A DNA stretch of 64,000 bases from Schistosoma haematobium (GCF_000699445.3 NC_067196.1:88762364-88826363), one strand, 5' to 3'; counted from the stretch's first letter, positions 23,345 to 35,329 are shown. The notes: generated from the sequence alone by a model not told the origin. Translations and numbers: made by a program.

Positions 23345-23444
23345 AGCCCCTCTGGGTCTCCGGCTGGCCCCAAGCTGGGATAAATGCGAAAAGGGGTTGG
23401 GCATAGGGTTAGTGACCCCCCCCCCCGTAGAAAACTAACCCGCT
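23345..23444 (-). repeat. Family F repeat interrupted by an LTR
   Basis: CTGGGATAAATGCG, GGTTGGGCATAGGGTTAG and GTAGAAAACTAACCCGC match family F in reverse. The repeat resumes after the LTR at 23897 with TAAAAAAAGAACGCTAACCA. It contains a C10 run at 23417. Confidence 0.65.
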
Positions 23445-23891
23445 TTAGTGGCCCGTGAATCTGACTCCTATTTAGAGCTTACGAATGTTTGCTATCGCTG
23501 ATTCTCGTATATCATCGTCGACTTAAATCACGTTAGTCAATAACGGAATTTAGATAAGTCAAATAACGAGAATAGGATTTTGAATACATATATTTTGTAT
23601 GTAAAGTGAATGTAATAGAACAGAGCAAAATGACACGCAGGGAAGATGGCTGGGAAGCCAACTCCATTTTAGTCAAGCGTTACTCAATATTTATAGTCAG
23701 ACAAAATAAAGCTACAGACATGTGATTAATAGGATAAGAAGGGCACACACATATACGCTCATATAAAAGCAGTCTAGATTGATAAGCGAATAAATAACAA
23801 GGTCAAAGTATGGCTCGAGGAGAATGAATAAAATGGGATGTCCGGAAGCTAGAATAAGGTTTATGGGCTTGGCATAATAACTGACACTACA
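23445..23891 (-). mobile_element. Solo LTR, family LTR-1, inside family F, 5-bp TSD
   Basis: 447 bp. The minus strand starts TGTAGTGTCA and ends GGCCACTAA. It is flanked by CCGCT at 23440-23444 and 23892-23896. The TATA-like CTATAAATATTG lies at about 23687-23698 (minus). The interrupted family F repeat gives the empty-site context, so the boundaries are firm. Confidence 0.82.
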
Positions 23892-23896
23892 CCGCT

Positions 23897-25170
23897 AAAA
23901 AAAGAACGCTAACCAGAAAATCTATCAAATAAGCAATAAACTTGATGAGATCCTTTTTCATGTTTTGTCGGCTAGGTTCTACTTTTTAATCTCGGACGAT
24001 AAAAGAAACCAAGAATACAAACCAAGCTTTTCACTTAAGATCAATCTATATTTAAGGGAAGAAAGTATTTATTGAATTACCAGGGTCTTTATTACTTCAG
24101 ATATCCCCAGAAGAGATATTTGTGCCATCATATGCAATGACATTTACAGGAAGATATACTCTTCTTCTGATTATTTTGGTGTTGATATTCTAGGATGTTC
24201 CTTGAAGAACTGTCTAAAAATAATCTTATCATATAACTGATTTCCAGAAAATCTTCTTACTTCTTACCCTCTGTGTATTTAGTAAATCGCATATATTTCC
24301 TGTAGTATTCTATCTTTATATGAAATCTTTATTTTATATATTACCACCACTGAATTAACTACTTCTATGAACCCAGTGTTCATCTTTCTATGCTAATGAG
24401 GTATAGCAACTTGAACCGATGCATATATATATGCCTGTTCCTTTATTGTAGCTAACTGACTGAGTATTCTGCTTATTTTTAGCTAACTTATCATAATAGT
24501 TATTATCATTCCAACAAATTTATTTGTAATATAAAAAGAAAAACGTACATTTACATTCATATTTCATATACGATCAATCTACAATGTCAATATAATGCCC
24601 ATTTCGAATGTTTATCTTATTCAGTGAATAAACTGACAATACATCGATAATCGATAAACAGTTTTATAGGATACACGATAAAGATGTCTATTCATTAGTT
24701 TAACTCTTTAATTCACTCTCTTTTTGAAATGTATTCTTGACAGTTGGCAACTTTTAGTATAACCACACAATTTATTATTATTATTATTCGTTACCGTTGG
24801 GGGGGGGGAGGGGGAATAGGTATACATGCATGTATACACATGTATATAAATATAATACTTGAATGTACTAGTTACTTGTCATAATTATTGATTATATATT
24901 TAAATAACCTACTTTCTTTAAGTAGTCTATGATCAATGTGACTAAAAGTAATATGTTAGCAATGTTTTAAATGAATGATGTAATCTAGAAGAATCATACT
25001 TATAATGAAGAAGAAGATATCATTACATTACAATTTGGAGCCTGTTATATACACTATAGTATATTCAATGATAATAGTATGAGAGAAAACAAAAAAATTT
25101 TCGTTTTAAACTGACCAAAATATCAGGAATTATTCTTAGTTAGAACACCATTGGAAATTTTAAATCATTG
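23897..25170. other. Intron 1, no gene seen
   Basis: 24385-24440 (ATGCTAATGAGGTATAGCAAC) resembles the 3' untranslated end of LINE family H. A G-run lies at 24800-24816. Otherwise AT-rich and featureless. Confidence 0.4.
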
Positions 25171-25507
25171 AGATGGTGGAGAAGATTTGTAGCTCAAGTG
25201 GATGATTTTGACGGAGTTTTGTTTTCTGAGCTGGATGGTTTGGTCGTGGAGCTTTCATCGTTCTTCTGAACGACATCATCAGCACAAACTTCAGATGGAA
25301 GTGAAGTGTTCGAATTTCTCCATATGTGTTTCACAGCTTGTTCTGCACACCTTGACGTTGATTGGTTCTTATTGATCTTAAATTTGTCATTGTTTTCTTC
25401 GAACACTTCAGTTCTATTTGAAGTTTGTGCTGATGATATCGTTCAGAAGAACGATGAAAGCTCCACGACCAAACCATCCAGCTCAGAGAACAAAACTCCA
25501 TCAATTG
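25171..25507. mobile_element. Family C palindromic retroposon, best copy
   Basis: 337 bp made of two inverted arms of about 105 bp (left 25206-25312, right about 25399-25504) around a 90-bp centre. AAATCATTG flanks it exactly (25162-25170 and 25508-25516). The left end is complete and includes an A-box-like TAGCTCAAGTGG; the right end is truncated. Each arm, read outward, has CTGATGA, a 7-bp hairpin (ATCGTTC/GAACGAT) and GAAA. Open frames exist on both strands only because the arms mirror each other. Confidence 0.78.
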
Positions 25508-26184
25508 AAATCATTGGATGACCGTTTCATTTTAGTATGAAACTCTTGACAACCCGGTATTTGGGGACAGAGCCTGAACACTTTTGATTTGGTTGGCATG
25601 TGGACGCTTAATATCTAGAACTATGAATCAGCATCCAATCATTCAATTTTGTTAAGTTTTTAATTGTGTACTAATTAAGACTAACTTGATGTTTAAAATT
25701 TATGTAAATTTCATTATCTCTACAAAATTCTATGCTGATCAAGAAACGTTTCAAGATGAATTGACAAGTAATACGGTGCATGTCTTACAATGTGTTGTAA
25801 GCTTTAAAGTGTTAGACTTGTCAATTAAGATAGTAATCGTTCATGATAAGCTAGTTTCCAGTGATCTTTGAACAGGTAGAAATCTGTTATCATAAGTATA
25901 TTCATACTGATTCAATTCATATAGTTTACTTTATGAACGTGAAAAGTATTGAACATTTTGTAATGGTTAATTCTCTGATCAAATAGATAATAATGATAAT
26001 TATTCAATTCATTTATTAAGTACAGATTATTTTAGTCGACTTTGAACCATACTTTAGGTTTGAAGGTTAGTAATATTGTAATGATTCATAAACTGATGAA
26101 AATGAAATAATAGAAAAGCCCTAAAATTTACTGATTAAAATCTGAGTCCTTTCATTCTTTTCTGGTAAGCGTTTTTTTTAGCCA
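25508..26184. other. Intron 1, no gene seen
   Basis: AT-rich with short unsupported open frames. Confidence 0.4.
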
Positions 26185-26290
26185 TTTAGTTTTCTACGGG
26201 ATGGGGACGCTAACCTCATGCCCAACCCTCCTCCTTTACCCGGGCTCGGGACCGGCAGTAACTCTGGAAGAGCTACAGGCGGAGTTGAGT
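26185..26290 (+). repeat. Family F repeat
   Basis: TTTCTACGGGATGGGGACG through GGGACCGGCAGTAAC and GCTACAGGCGGAGTT. Good match to 13480. Confidence 0.6.
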
Positions 26291-26579
26291 CCTTTCATTA
26301 CTGAGCTCCACTACATATATATATGACATACTATTATATTCTTACTTTAGAGCTAAGAAGAAATTTTCAAGGTTTGTGAGGAAATCTCCTCTACATTATG
26401 AAGACGTTTGGCTATTTATCTTTCACGTAGGGTATGATACATTTGTAATTTTTCTCAAAATAACACACTGCTAGTTATGACTGAAATATTGTGGAAAGTA
26501 TATCAGTATATATATATATATACCTTCTTGTTTACAAGCATTTATGTTTAAAACATATTTCAAGTATAGCTTTTATTTA

Positions 26580-26885
26580 CTTTACTTACTTACGCCTATT
26601 ACTTCCAATGGAGCATAGGCATTCTCCAACCCGCTCTTTCCTGAGCCTTCTTTTCTAGTTCTATCCAATTGTTGTTCATTTTGTTCATATCTGTCTTTAT
26701 TTCTCGGTTTAATGTGTTCATTGGTCTTTCTCTTCTCCTTTCGGCTATGAGGATTCCACTCCGACTAGAGGCTATGGTTACTGCCGATTCTAAGCTCGAT
26801 TAAAAGAGGAGAGTTGGGCATGGGGTTAACAATCCCATCCTGTAGAAAACAACCTTGCCATAAATAGAACACTAACCAGAAAAAA
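26580..26885 (-). mobile_element. Family G 3' end followed by family F
   Basis: 26580-26760 is the extreme 3' end of LINE family G (TTACTTACTTACGCCTATTA, then the [21 protein letters not shown] tail). Family F follows on the same strand from about 26775 (AGTTGGGCATGGGGTTAACA). Confidence 0.65.
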
Positions 26886-27044
26886 GTAATTCAAACCAGC
26901 TTTTATTTAACTTATAACTAATACAATCATAAGGGAATATCTCATTGAATACATGAATTCTCATTATAATTATAGTAAAGCATTTTATTTATCATGAACA
27001 TTTATCTATTTATACATGAATTCTTTTATGGTTTTTTTTTTCAG

Positions 27045-27206
27045 ATTGTATTAATATTTTCACAGGCTGATAAACAAACTCAATTAATGGTTGATGCAGC
27101 TCAACAATTAAAACATAATTGTACATTGATCAATACAATTAAACAGGGTACAACAACAAAGGATATAGATAAGATTATTAATGAAAAGCTTATTGATGTA
27201 CAACAG
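27045..27206 (+). CDS. Host gene exon 2
   Basis: A strong polypyrimidine tract and CAG acceptor precede 27045, and the donor GTTAGT follows 27206. The 54 codons (residues about 165-218) read in phase 0 at both ends and match exon 1. The segment contains ADKQTQLMVDAAQQLKHN and ends EKLIDVQQ; it looks alpha-helical and charged. A second CAG acceptor at 27063-27065 would drop seven residues (IVLIFSQ) and keep the frame. The (CT)n run right after the donor is intronic. The domain is not recognised. Confidence 0.78.
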
Positions 27207-27278
27207 GTTAGTACTTCTCTCTCTCTCTCTCTCTAGCGATATTACTGTATTTATTGGCATATACAAGTGTTCATTCTA

Positions 27279-27556
27279 GATGGTGGTTGGAGGTAGTCGA
27301 CAGGAAACCCTGGACACAGGTTTCGTGTTACCTGGCACTCCTCGGCAAGGTGTACCTGTAATCTTGAAGGAACTGGTGCTCCCTGACGGATTCGATCCCG
27401 TATCACCCAGCTTCACAGTCAGAGACGTGACCACTGAGCTATCCAGGCCGCGACTGACCTCCTGTGGGACTAAGATGTAATCACAATTGATTGATCACTG
27501 GGTGATGATCAATGTCATGCGTATCAAGTCCTTATTTAGTGCAGATCAAATGCATG
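27279..27556 (-). mobile_element. Family D tRNA-like retroposon with 16-bp TSD
   Basis: 278 bp bounded by a perfect 16-bp direct repeat ACAAGTGTTCATTCTA (27263-27278 and 27557-27572). On the minus strand it has A box TAGCTCAGTGG (about 27434-27444), a B-box-like GGGATCGAATCCGT (about 27388-27401) and a hammerhead near its 3' end. The element sits 73 bp after the exon 2 donor in antisense orientation. It is the best-defined member of family D. An open plus frame across it is not a gene. Confidence 0.88.
27303..27352 (-). ncRNA. Hammerhead ribozyme of family D
   Basis: The minus strand reads ACCTTG, CCGAGGA, a stem II based on GTG/CAC, GAAA, CCTGTGTC and CAGGGT. Stem I (CCTTG/CAGGG) pairs with one G-U. 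U4 of the core is C here and in the copy at 8940, which should cripple cleavage. The diverged copy at 57020 keeps CTGACGA but has GGAA. Confidence 0.6.
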
Positions 27557-27784
27557 ACAAGTGTTCATTCTATTTCTTTATTCATTTATTATTATATTAC
27601 TTACGTTGAATGTAAGATCTCTGGTTTAAACTTCATCTAACAGAGATACTGTTTAATTACAAAACATAATAAATAAGATTTGTTATGAAATGATAAAAGA
27701 ACACCTATTTGGAATTCAACTGGATCTGTTGTGAAATAGTAATTCACTGAATTCACTGATGGTGGATGTGTTGTTCAGTCTCGT

Positions 27785-28045
27785 GGATTAGTTGAAATTA
27801 GACATTAACACCATTGGACGCCAGTTTAGTGGTTTAGAGTTAAAGCTTTCGCGCGTGAAACCGATAGGTCCTGGGTTCGAATCTCGAGAAGTGGAATCGT
27901 GGATGTGCACTACTGAGGAGTCCCACAATAGGAAAAAACTGCCGTTCAGTGATTCGAGGTTTTCTATTGTGGTTTAGCTCCAATTGACTCATAATCTCAA
28001 CTATTGAAATTACTATAATATCTACAAAAACCCCTTCCAATAAAT
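27785..28045 (+). mobile_element. Family B retroposon
   Basis: Has the B box GGGTTCGAATCTCG at about 27870 and the ribozyme remnant CTGAGGAGTCCCACAATAGG, with GAAA lost. The 3' end is the conserved CAATTGACTCATAATCTCAA to ACAAAAACCCCTT. Confidence 0.75.
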
Positions 28046-28639
28046 ATTTGTTTAACTTTATAAAATAATGAAGTCATTTCTTACAAAATATTACTAAACA
28101 CATTCATCTATAATGAAGCAGACATGGTTATACCGAGAAATCAATTTAGAATAATATACATTACATATGTTATGAACTACTAATTACTAGGACTAGAATT
28201 AAAGTTCATTTAACTAAGTCTATTTGACAAATGGTCAGTTGTAAACTGAATAACTTATTGAGAATGTACCCAGCCATGATAATTGGTTACGTGGATTCAA
28301 ATCTCGCGACTAGTAACGGTTCCTTAAAGATTTCATGCAGTTACTAACGATAGGTTTATATAAAATATAATGTGAAATGAGATAATGGAGTAACTTCTAA
28401 TTTGTCATAGGAAGTTTGTCATTCACATCAAACTATTCACGCAAAACTACATGGCGGACTTTAGAAATATTAACATTTTGAATGCATCTATTAGCAGTCA
28501 ACTCAATATAGTGTTTATGATCGAACGAAATTCTGACTCAATGAAAGTCCTTGAAAGATGAGAGACCTAAATTTAATTATTAAAAGTTAGTAATAGTTAC
28601 TACTGCTTCTACCTGGCTAACCTTTGGTTTCACCATGAA
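28046..28639. other. Intron 2, no gene seen
   Basis: Contains GTGGATTCAAATCTCGCGAC at 28290, perhaps a tiny family B relic. Otherwise featureless. Confidence 0.35.
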
Positions 28640-29010
28640 AAATGTCCCATCGACAATTATCAATTGATTACTAACGACCAACTAATAAAGACAATTTCCA
28701 GAGTTCTAGAGAGAAACCATAATCATTGAAGTCCGAACTTGTCACGAGTCAGACAGTTATCCACAATACCCAATAGAACACGGTCTCACATTATCGCAAT
28801 TTATTTGAAATGAGATGTCAATACTGTCGAATGTCGGTTCAGTGATCTAAAGATTAATCGCTCGTGCGTGATACCGAATATGATGTATTCTATTTCCAGA
28901 TATAAGGTTGTAGATGGATACTGGTGTACGTCTGAGGAACCCTATACTAGGACGAGACCACTGTATAATACCTTTAGGTTTCCATTGATTATCGAACTAA
29001 GATCAATTTG
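28640..29010 (+). mobile_element. Family B retroposon, decayed long copy
   Basis: Includes the long 5' region (AGAGTTCTAGAGAGAAACCAT), the A/B-box zone and ribozyme remnants (CTGAGGAACCCTATACTAGG, GACGAGACC). Confidence 0.55.
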
Positions 29011-29878
29011 TCTCTTTAATCAAATGTATACTTAGTTTAGTCGTCATGTAACAAATAAATTCTTCTGTATCATCATTGTTGTTTTTATCATTTATTTGAA
29101 TTAAATGATTTGCTTTGTAAAACCCATTTCTGATAAACATGGATGAAATTTATTATGATTTCAGTGAATAAAATCAATAATGTTTTACAGGATTAATAGT
29201 GTTTAAGTAATGAGGACATTACTAACCAAGTTCATTTAAGGTCAACCTTAGATTTTTGTTAAAATATCCTTTGAAGTGAAGCACAAAGAGTGGGGGTGAC
29301 CGGGGGGTGGAGTGAATAAACAAACTTTCAAAAACTGAAACCTTAGCTGAAAATTGGTGATAGATAATTAAAATATTGATTACCTTGATGGTTTGATCAT
29401 TTCTTCACATGACCTGTAGCTTAGATTGAAAAGAAAAAATATATTTAGATTTTTTTTTTCTTAAGATCATATGTTCTAGCATTATTTTAATTGTTCTGCG
29501 TAGATACGTCAGCAATACATGTCTAGAGTTTCAATTCCTTTGTACTTTATATGGATGTATTTATGTTTCTGATATGTTGGTGATTAAATTTCTCCCGATC
29601 AAATCTTGTTATTCGTTTGTGGGAATACATTTTTTTTTGCATACAGACACTATAATTAGATATACACTAATTAAAGTAGAAAAGTACATCAAATATAATG
29701 AAAAGACCTGATTAATACAACTCATATTCATTGTAATCGGTGCAAGATATTGGTCATAGGCTGGTTGACTTACTATTAATATTTTTGACGTGGTTACTAA
29801 TCTTTATACACTGACAAAATTACATTTTTTTAAAAATATAGATATATTGTTGATAGATCATAAAGAAACACAATATTC
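29011..29878. other. Intron 2, no gene seen
   Basis: AT-rich with T-runs. No feature apart from the left TSD of the next element. Confidence 0.4.
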
Positions 29879-30658
29879 TTACTTTACTTACGCCTGTTCC
29901 TCATAATGGAGCATAGGCCGCCGAACAACATTCTCCAACTCACTCTGTCCTGGGCTTTCCTTTCTAGTTCTATCCAATTTTCGTTCATTTTCCTGATGTC
30001 TGTCTTCATTTATCAGCGTAGCGTGTTCATCGGTCTTTCACTTTTCCTTTGACGTTGAGGATTCCAATTGAGGGCTTGCCTAGTGACGCAGTTCGGTGCT
30101 CCCCTCAATGTGTGTCCTATACACTTCCAGAACTTTTTCTTGATTTCTTCTTACACTGGAATCTGGTTTGTTCTCTCCGATAGTAGGTTGTTGCTGATAA
30201 TGTCTGACCAACGGATCCGAAGTATTTTGCGTGGACAACTGTTAATAAACACTTGTATCTTCTGGATGATGGCTTTCGTAGTTGTCCAGGTTTCCATCCC
30301 ATACAGTAGAACTGTCTTGACATAGGTATTGGAAATTCTGACTTTGATGTTGGTTTACAGACAGTTATTTTGAGTTCCAGATATTCTTCAGTTTTAAATA
30401 TGCTGCTCTTGCTTTGCCAATCCGCGCCTTCACATCTTCATGAGATCCATCATATTCATCAATGATGCTACCTGGATATGTGAAGGTTTTTACCTTCTCC
30501 AAATCTTCTCCATCAAGTGTGATTCGATTGATGCATGTTGTGTTGTATCTGAGAATCTTGCTTCTCCGTTTGTGTATGCTGAGACCTACTGCTGTTGAGG
30601 CTGCTGCTACACTGGTTGTTTTCTACTGCATTTGTTGTTGCGTGTGTGATAGAGGAGC
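29879..30658 (-). mobile_element. RTE-like LINE (family G), 5'-truncated, with TSD
   Basis: 780 bp on the minus strand covering the region from the end of RT (QQVSVIHKRR-like) to the GTAAGTAAAG tail. Flanked by CACAATATTC at 29869-29878 and 30659-30668. The 3' tail lies on the left. Stops and shifts break the reading frame. Confidence 0.86.
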
Positions 30659-31072
30659 CACAATATTCAGTTTCAGAATATTTTTCCATGAAGAATATAA
30701 TTTGACAGAGTTTACCTTGAATTTCATTGCATCCTTTTTATCTGATTATCTTACCTTGAGAAACCTGGATAACCACTTATACCAATCTTTAGTATAAAAT
30801 ATCCTTTGTGAACTTAAAACCATACAATATTGCTGGTTATTGCTACTCAAGGACTGATTATTGTAGGAATAGATTTCTCTCAGAACATAGAACATCGAAC
30901 CACACTATTTGAAGAGTTATTGAAGAAACGAAATGCTACTTATTTCATAATCAATGTAATTATACTTTACTAATTTTTTGGTGTTAAAATAAAAGATTCA
31001 ATGAAATTTCTTGCTGATATCAAATGTTTTGGCATACTTTTCTATTCATTGTTTTCTTTATGATCCACGTAG
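30659..31072. other. Intron 2, no gene seen
   Basis: Intronic sequence up to the exon 3 acceptor. Confidence 0.4.
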
Positions 31073-31275
31073 ATTATTGATATGGTTGTACTGGATATTC
31101 GTAAGCTGAAGCCGAACCGGTCTTTTAGTATGTCCGGTACCAAATCATCACAATCCCCAGAAATTAATATCAGTAATAATAACATTAGTTCATCATTGAG
31201 CAACTGGTGTAAACAACTTAGAAGTTATTCACCGACAAAAGATTCAGTTATTGTAGGATTATTGAGTCGGAAATG
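31073..31275 (+). CDS. Host gene exon 3
   Basis: Acceptor TAG ends at 31072; donor GTGAGT starts at 31276. 203 nt, phase 0 in, two bases over. It encodes IIDMVVLDIRKLKPNRSF, a Ser/Asn-rich linker, then SNWCKQLRSYSPTKDSV and IVGLLSRKW. The split codon joins to exon 4 as TG+C (Cys). The spacing I--LL-R followed by QRK-L in exon 4 is faintly like the second helix of an annexin repeat, but no GxGT calcium loop precedes it. Family unassigned. Confidence 0.8.
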
Positions 31276-33009
31276 GTGAGTTATTATTTGCTTATAATAT
31301 CTATACGTAGGTAAACTATCGTGTTTTACTGTATTATACTAATGATATGAAGAATTCTAAGAAATAGGTGGCTAAATCCTATACAGTCAAAAAGAGTAAA
31401 CGTAACCTAGGAAATAATTTGAAAATGTTTTATGACATTACTTGTTTAGAAAAACACTTTAAATATGTGTTAGTGTAAATCTGCTCAAAATCGAACCTGT
31501 AATTGTCAAGATTAAAGATAATTCAAAATATTCCTCGTGATAGACACTGGTAACTCGTGACCATATGATTATTACATAGGATTTGCAAAAACTTCATAAT
31601 CTTCACAAAGTCATGTATCGATTCTTGTAACTTCTTATCATTCTGTCACATCGAAAACTACTAGTGTTGTAGCTTCGAAAATAAATACATTTTTATGTAA
31701 AGCTTAATACATTATTGGATGTTTCTTCAAGCACTGCATATCTCAATACTTTATGTTCGCTTGTATAGATCTAGACTGGAAGTAAGCTAGAGCCAACTAA
31801 TCCAAAACGTGAAGTCTGTCCATAAAGTGAATGACTATTGGATTGGTCCATGTTATTAAGTGTAGACTACCTGATTGTGATCGGCGTGATCATCATGATC
31901 AATTTTTTGAAACATTGGGTGATATTTATCACAATCGATCTCAATGATGTAGGCACATTAACTCCTATTTCCATAGACTTTCAGTCTAAAAAGTAATCTA
32001 ATCCTTTTTATCCCATGATTACGTTCTTTCATCTCGAATAATATTTTTTATGCTTATTATTTTATGGTACATTTTTATTACTTCCATAATCGTGACATTT
32101 GTCTTGATAATTTCATCTCTCTCTGTGCTGATATAATGTGACAACTTGTAACAATGCATAAATATATTAGGTTATATGTTGTTTATGTCTGTTTGATATT
32201 GGATGTTTAAAGGCTATGCTAATAACATGCTGACAAGAGGTGGAAAAAGGAATTAAAGGATAACTATCATTCCTTGATAATAACAAAAATCAGTGTTAAC
32301 TCAAGACGTTGGAAAACACAGATCTTAGTAATCAGTTTATACGTTATCTTTAACTTTAGTCGGTTTGTAGAAGACACAAACCTCATCAACAAATGTCATT
32401 ACTGAGTTATTACCTCAATCACGACTTGGTTTATTCCATCGGTCATAAGCTTCTCACTAGGACTATAAGTTAATCAACGTTAAACTTAACACTCTTCATC
32501 TTATGTCTGGTATTTAGTTGATAATGTAAGTATCATAATTATATCTCAAAACATTTTATACTAATTAAACATAAGATTAGATGAAAAAAAAAACATTCAA
32601 TGTAGTTCTCTTATAGAAGAAAGATAAAAGAGTCCGCTTTTGTAAAATGTAAAACAATAAGAAACACTTCCTGTATAAATAATCAAAGTCTGTCAAACAC
32701 AACTATAAATTGACTAACATGGAATAAATACAAATATAATATACAGCATCCCAGGTAATAGATATTGAAATACATTAATTCCATGTCAATACAAGATGTG
32801 ATCAATGTTATTATAATGTTAATCAGTTGGTCAATCGCTGTTAAATCGCTATATACTCTCAAAAGTTCTATAATCACTTAAGTGCTCTGATTTACTAACT
32901 GGTCTCTGTAATTAGTAAGTAAACTATTTAATGGATGATAAGATATAATCAAAAATAATTGAATGTTATTCCTTAAAAACATGAACAAAGTCAACCAGTT
33001 GTTAGATCA
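31276..33009. other. Intron 3, no gene seen
   Basis: About 1.7 kb of AT-rich DNA. 32390-32480 may be a decayed family B 5' region. Nothing else is supported. Confidence 0.4.
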
Positions 33010-33095
33010 GAAGGGGTTTTGTAGATATTATAGTAATTTTAATAGATGAGATCATGAGTCAATTGAAGCTAGACCACCATGGAGATAGGCCATAA
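33010..33095 (-). mobile_element. Family B 3' end fragment
   Basis: AGAAGGGGTTTTGTAGATAT to AGCTAGACCACCATGG, the last 85 bp of family B. Confidence 0.65.
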
Positions 33096-33337
33096 AGCTA
33101 GACCACCACTAGGGAAAGCTTACTAGACACACATACAGAAGTTTAATCTATTAATGAATCTAATAATAGTCCTCGTACATAGTACAAATAACCGTCTTTA
33201 TAGCTCAATTCGGTGTAGAATTCATTGACACACGGTAATTAGTGATACTATGTTGAATTATTTTTATCGATAAATGTCGATTAGAAATCCAGTTCTCGGT
33301 AATTTAACACAATGTACGAATATAATGTGTATGCTTA

Positions 33338-33783
33338 TGTGTCTGGCACTATGTCAAGTACACATAGGCTACTCTAGCTTCTGGATAGACCAATTTATTC
33401 ATTCTTACCAAGCTAGCTACATTTTGACATTGTCACTTATTTGTTTGTTATCCATGTCCGCGTTTCTATGTGTTCATTTATGTGTTCATTACTTACCCTA
33501 TTCATTATATATCTGTAACTTATTTTTATTTAACTATAAATATCGATTCACTCTTGGTTAAATGGAGTTGACCCACTCGTCTTGTACACTGTGCATCGTT
33601 TCATTTCATTTCACTTCCTTCACTGTGTTTCACTGATTTCCTATCTAGATCAACGATTGTGTGAAAGATATTCACTACCTCGATTTAAGTCGATGATTAT
33701 ATACGAGGGTTGAAGGCATGTATATTTCGATGATAATCATAATACAATATAATTGGAGTCAGATACCAGTCCACTAAAAGTGA
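33338..33783 (+). mobile_element. Solo LTR, family LTR-1, decayed
   Basis: Aligns with LTR-1 from the ACACATAGGCTACTCTAGC zone to GTCCACTAAAAG, with the TATA-like ACTATAAATAT near 33531. A small tandem duplication of GTGTTCATT lies around 33460-33490. No clear TSD. Confidence 0.65.
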
Positions 33784-34783
33784 TGAGTCTGTCAATAACA
33801 TCACTGTCCTATCTAATTGGCGTCAAAATGAAGAGCCACCTAAACGCTTGTCTATTGGTGTCATTATTATTCTTTCTTATCAACAGAATTTGAATGTAGT
33901 GAGGTGTGGTCAAGGAGAAATGTGTTGTTGATTATAGATTTAAAGTTATCCATCAATTGCTTGTTCATATTCTACGATAATTAAAAGTGACTACAATTGG
34001 CTTCTATTTACTATCTTTTCACTGTGAACAATATTGGCTCTCACCCTCTCTTACTTGAGGAATAAACTTTTGCAACGTTCTAGATACCTTTAAGTGAATT
34101 TAATCACTTGATATTATGAGTTGCTCCTAATTTGCTCTAATACTCTTGTATGTGAGAGGTGGACCTTTGTTACCTTCAGTCGTACGCCATCTCAGTTTTG
34201 TACATATTGACTCTTTTGGGTTCACAGTTTTAATGCTTATACTTGACAATCGTTAACTACTTCAATTACTTCATCCTACTGCTTATACTTTAAAAAGCGG
34301 AACTACTGGAATTCCTACAACACAAAGTAAGAATATGAATGTCTAATGTAACGAAGATATGTTGGCTCTCCATAACATGTTTTCAAACATGTCCTAAAAT
34401 CACGTTCCAAATCACATTGATCATGACAACAAAACAGAATCATTTATCTACTAAATTTTACATACATTATACATTAACACATATAAGTGGAAATACAAAG
34501 TTGCTGTTCAAAATATACAATGAATATAGTTCATCTGAATAGATACAATAAATATAATTGTCATACTTAACAAAAATCACACATCATATTAAAAGAATTT
34601 GAAACTGAATCAATACAAAATGTAGTGGTGTTTTTTTACTCCTGTCCTATTGAATACACATCACAACGGCCAGTATTCTTCGCATTCTGTTGTCAAGGGT
34701 AACAAATTTGATTATAGCAGTTAGAGATTCAACATCTATTCCTCAAAACAAACAAACAAACAAGACTATTATTATCAGATTAG
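33784..34783. other. Intron 3, no gene seen
   Basis: AT-rich with no recognised feature. An (AAAC)n-like run lies at 34746-34762. Confidence 0.4.
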
Positions 34784-35002
34784 TTGAAGTTAGACATTAG
34801 CACCGTTAGATGCCGACCGGCTCAGTGGTCTAGTTGGTTAAGCACCCGCGTGCGAGACTGATAGATCCTGGGTTTGAATCTCGCGAGGTGCGGGATCGTG
34901 GATGCGCACTGCTGAGGATTCCCATAGTAGGGCGGAATGGTCGTCCAGTGCTTCCAGGTTTTCCATGGTGGTCTAGCTTCAATTGACTCGTGATTTCAAC
35001 CA
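34784..35002 (+). mobile_element. Family B retroposon, left arm of inverted pair
   Basis: 219 bp from TTGAAGTTAGACATTAG to GATTTCAACCA. It has the full tRNA-like zone (GTCTAGTTGGTTAAGC, GGGTTTGAATCTCGC) and a ribozyme CTGAGGA...GGAA...GTC in which GAAA is mutated. It is almost identical to the reverse complement of 35330-35548. Confidence 0.88.
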
Positions 35003-35243
35003 GCGAAACAAGACTATACCTTGAGATTGTAAGTAAATCAGCCTAGTAATTATCAACATGCATTGCATAATAGATATTTCTAGCCAAATGACTGCTTAAA
35101 AGCTTAAATATTATGAGAAACTGAAAGATATTTGAATGACTGTAGTCCTAATATAACTAAACACGTTTATTTAGTGTACTAACATTATATTCGATATTTG
35201 GATATATTATTATTCTTCCCACTTATTACATTCAATTTTACAG

Positions 35244-35301
35244 CTCTTCTGATCAAAGAAAAATACTCATGAATAAAGCTCTAAAATCTGGTTGTAATAA
35301 G
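35244..35301 (+). CDS. Host gene exon 4 (58 nt)
   Basis: Acceptor TTTTACAG ends at 35243; donor GTAAGT starts at 35302. It completes the split Cys codon of exon 3 and reads SSDQRKILMNKALKSGCNK, ending in phase 0. It lies in the 327-bp gap between two nearly identical inverted family B copies. Skipping it would shift the frame. Confidence 0.78.
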
Positions 35302-35329
35302 GTAAGTAAGCAACATATTTTGTTTTCAC

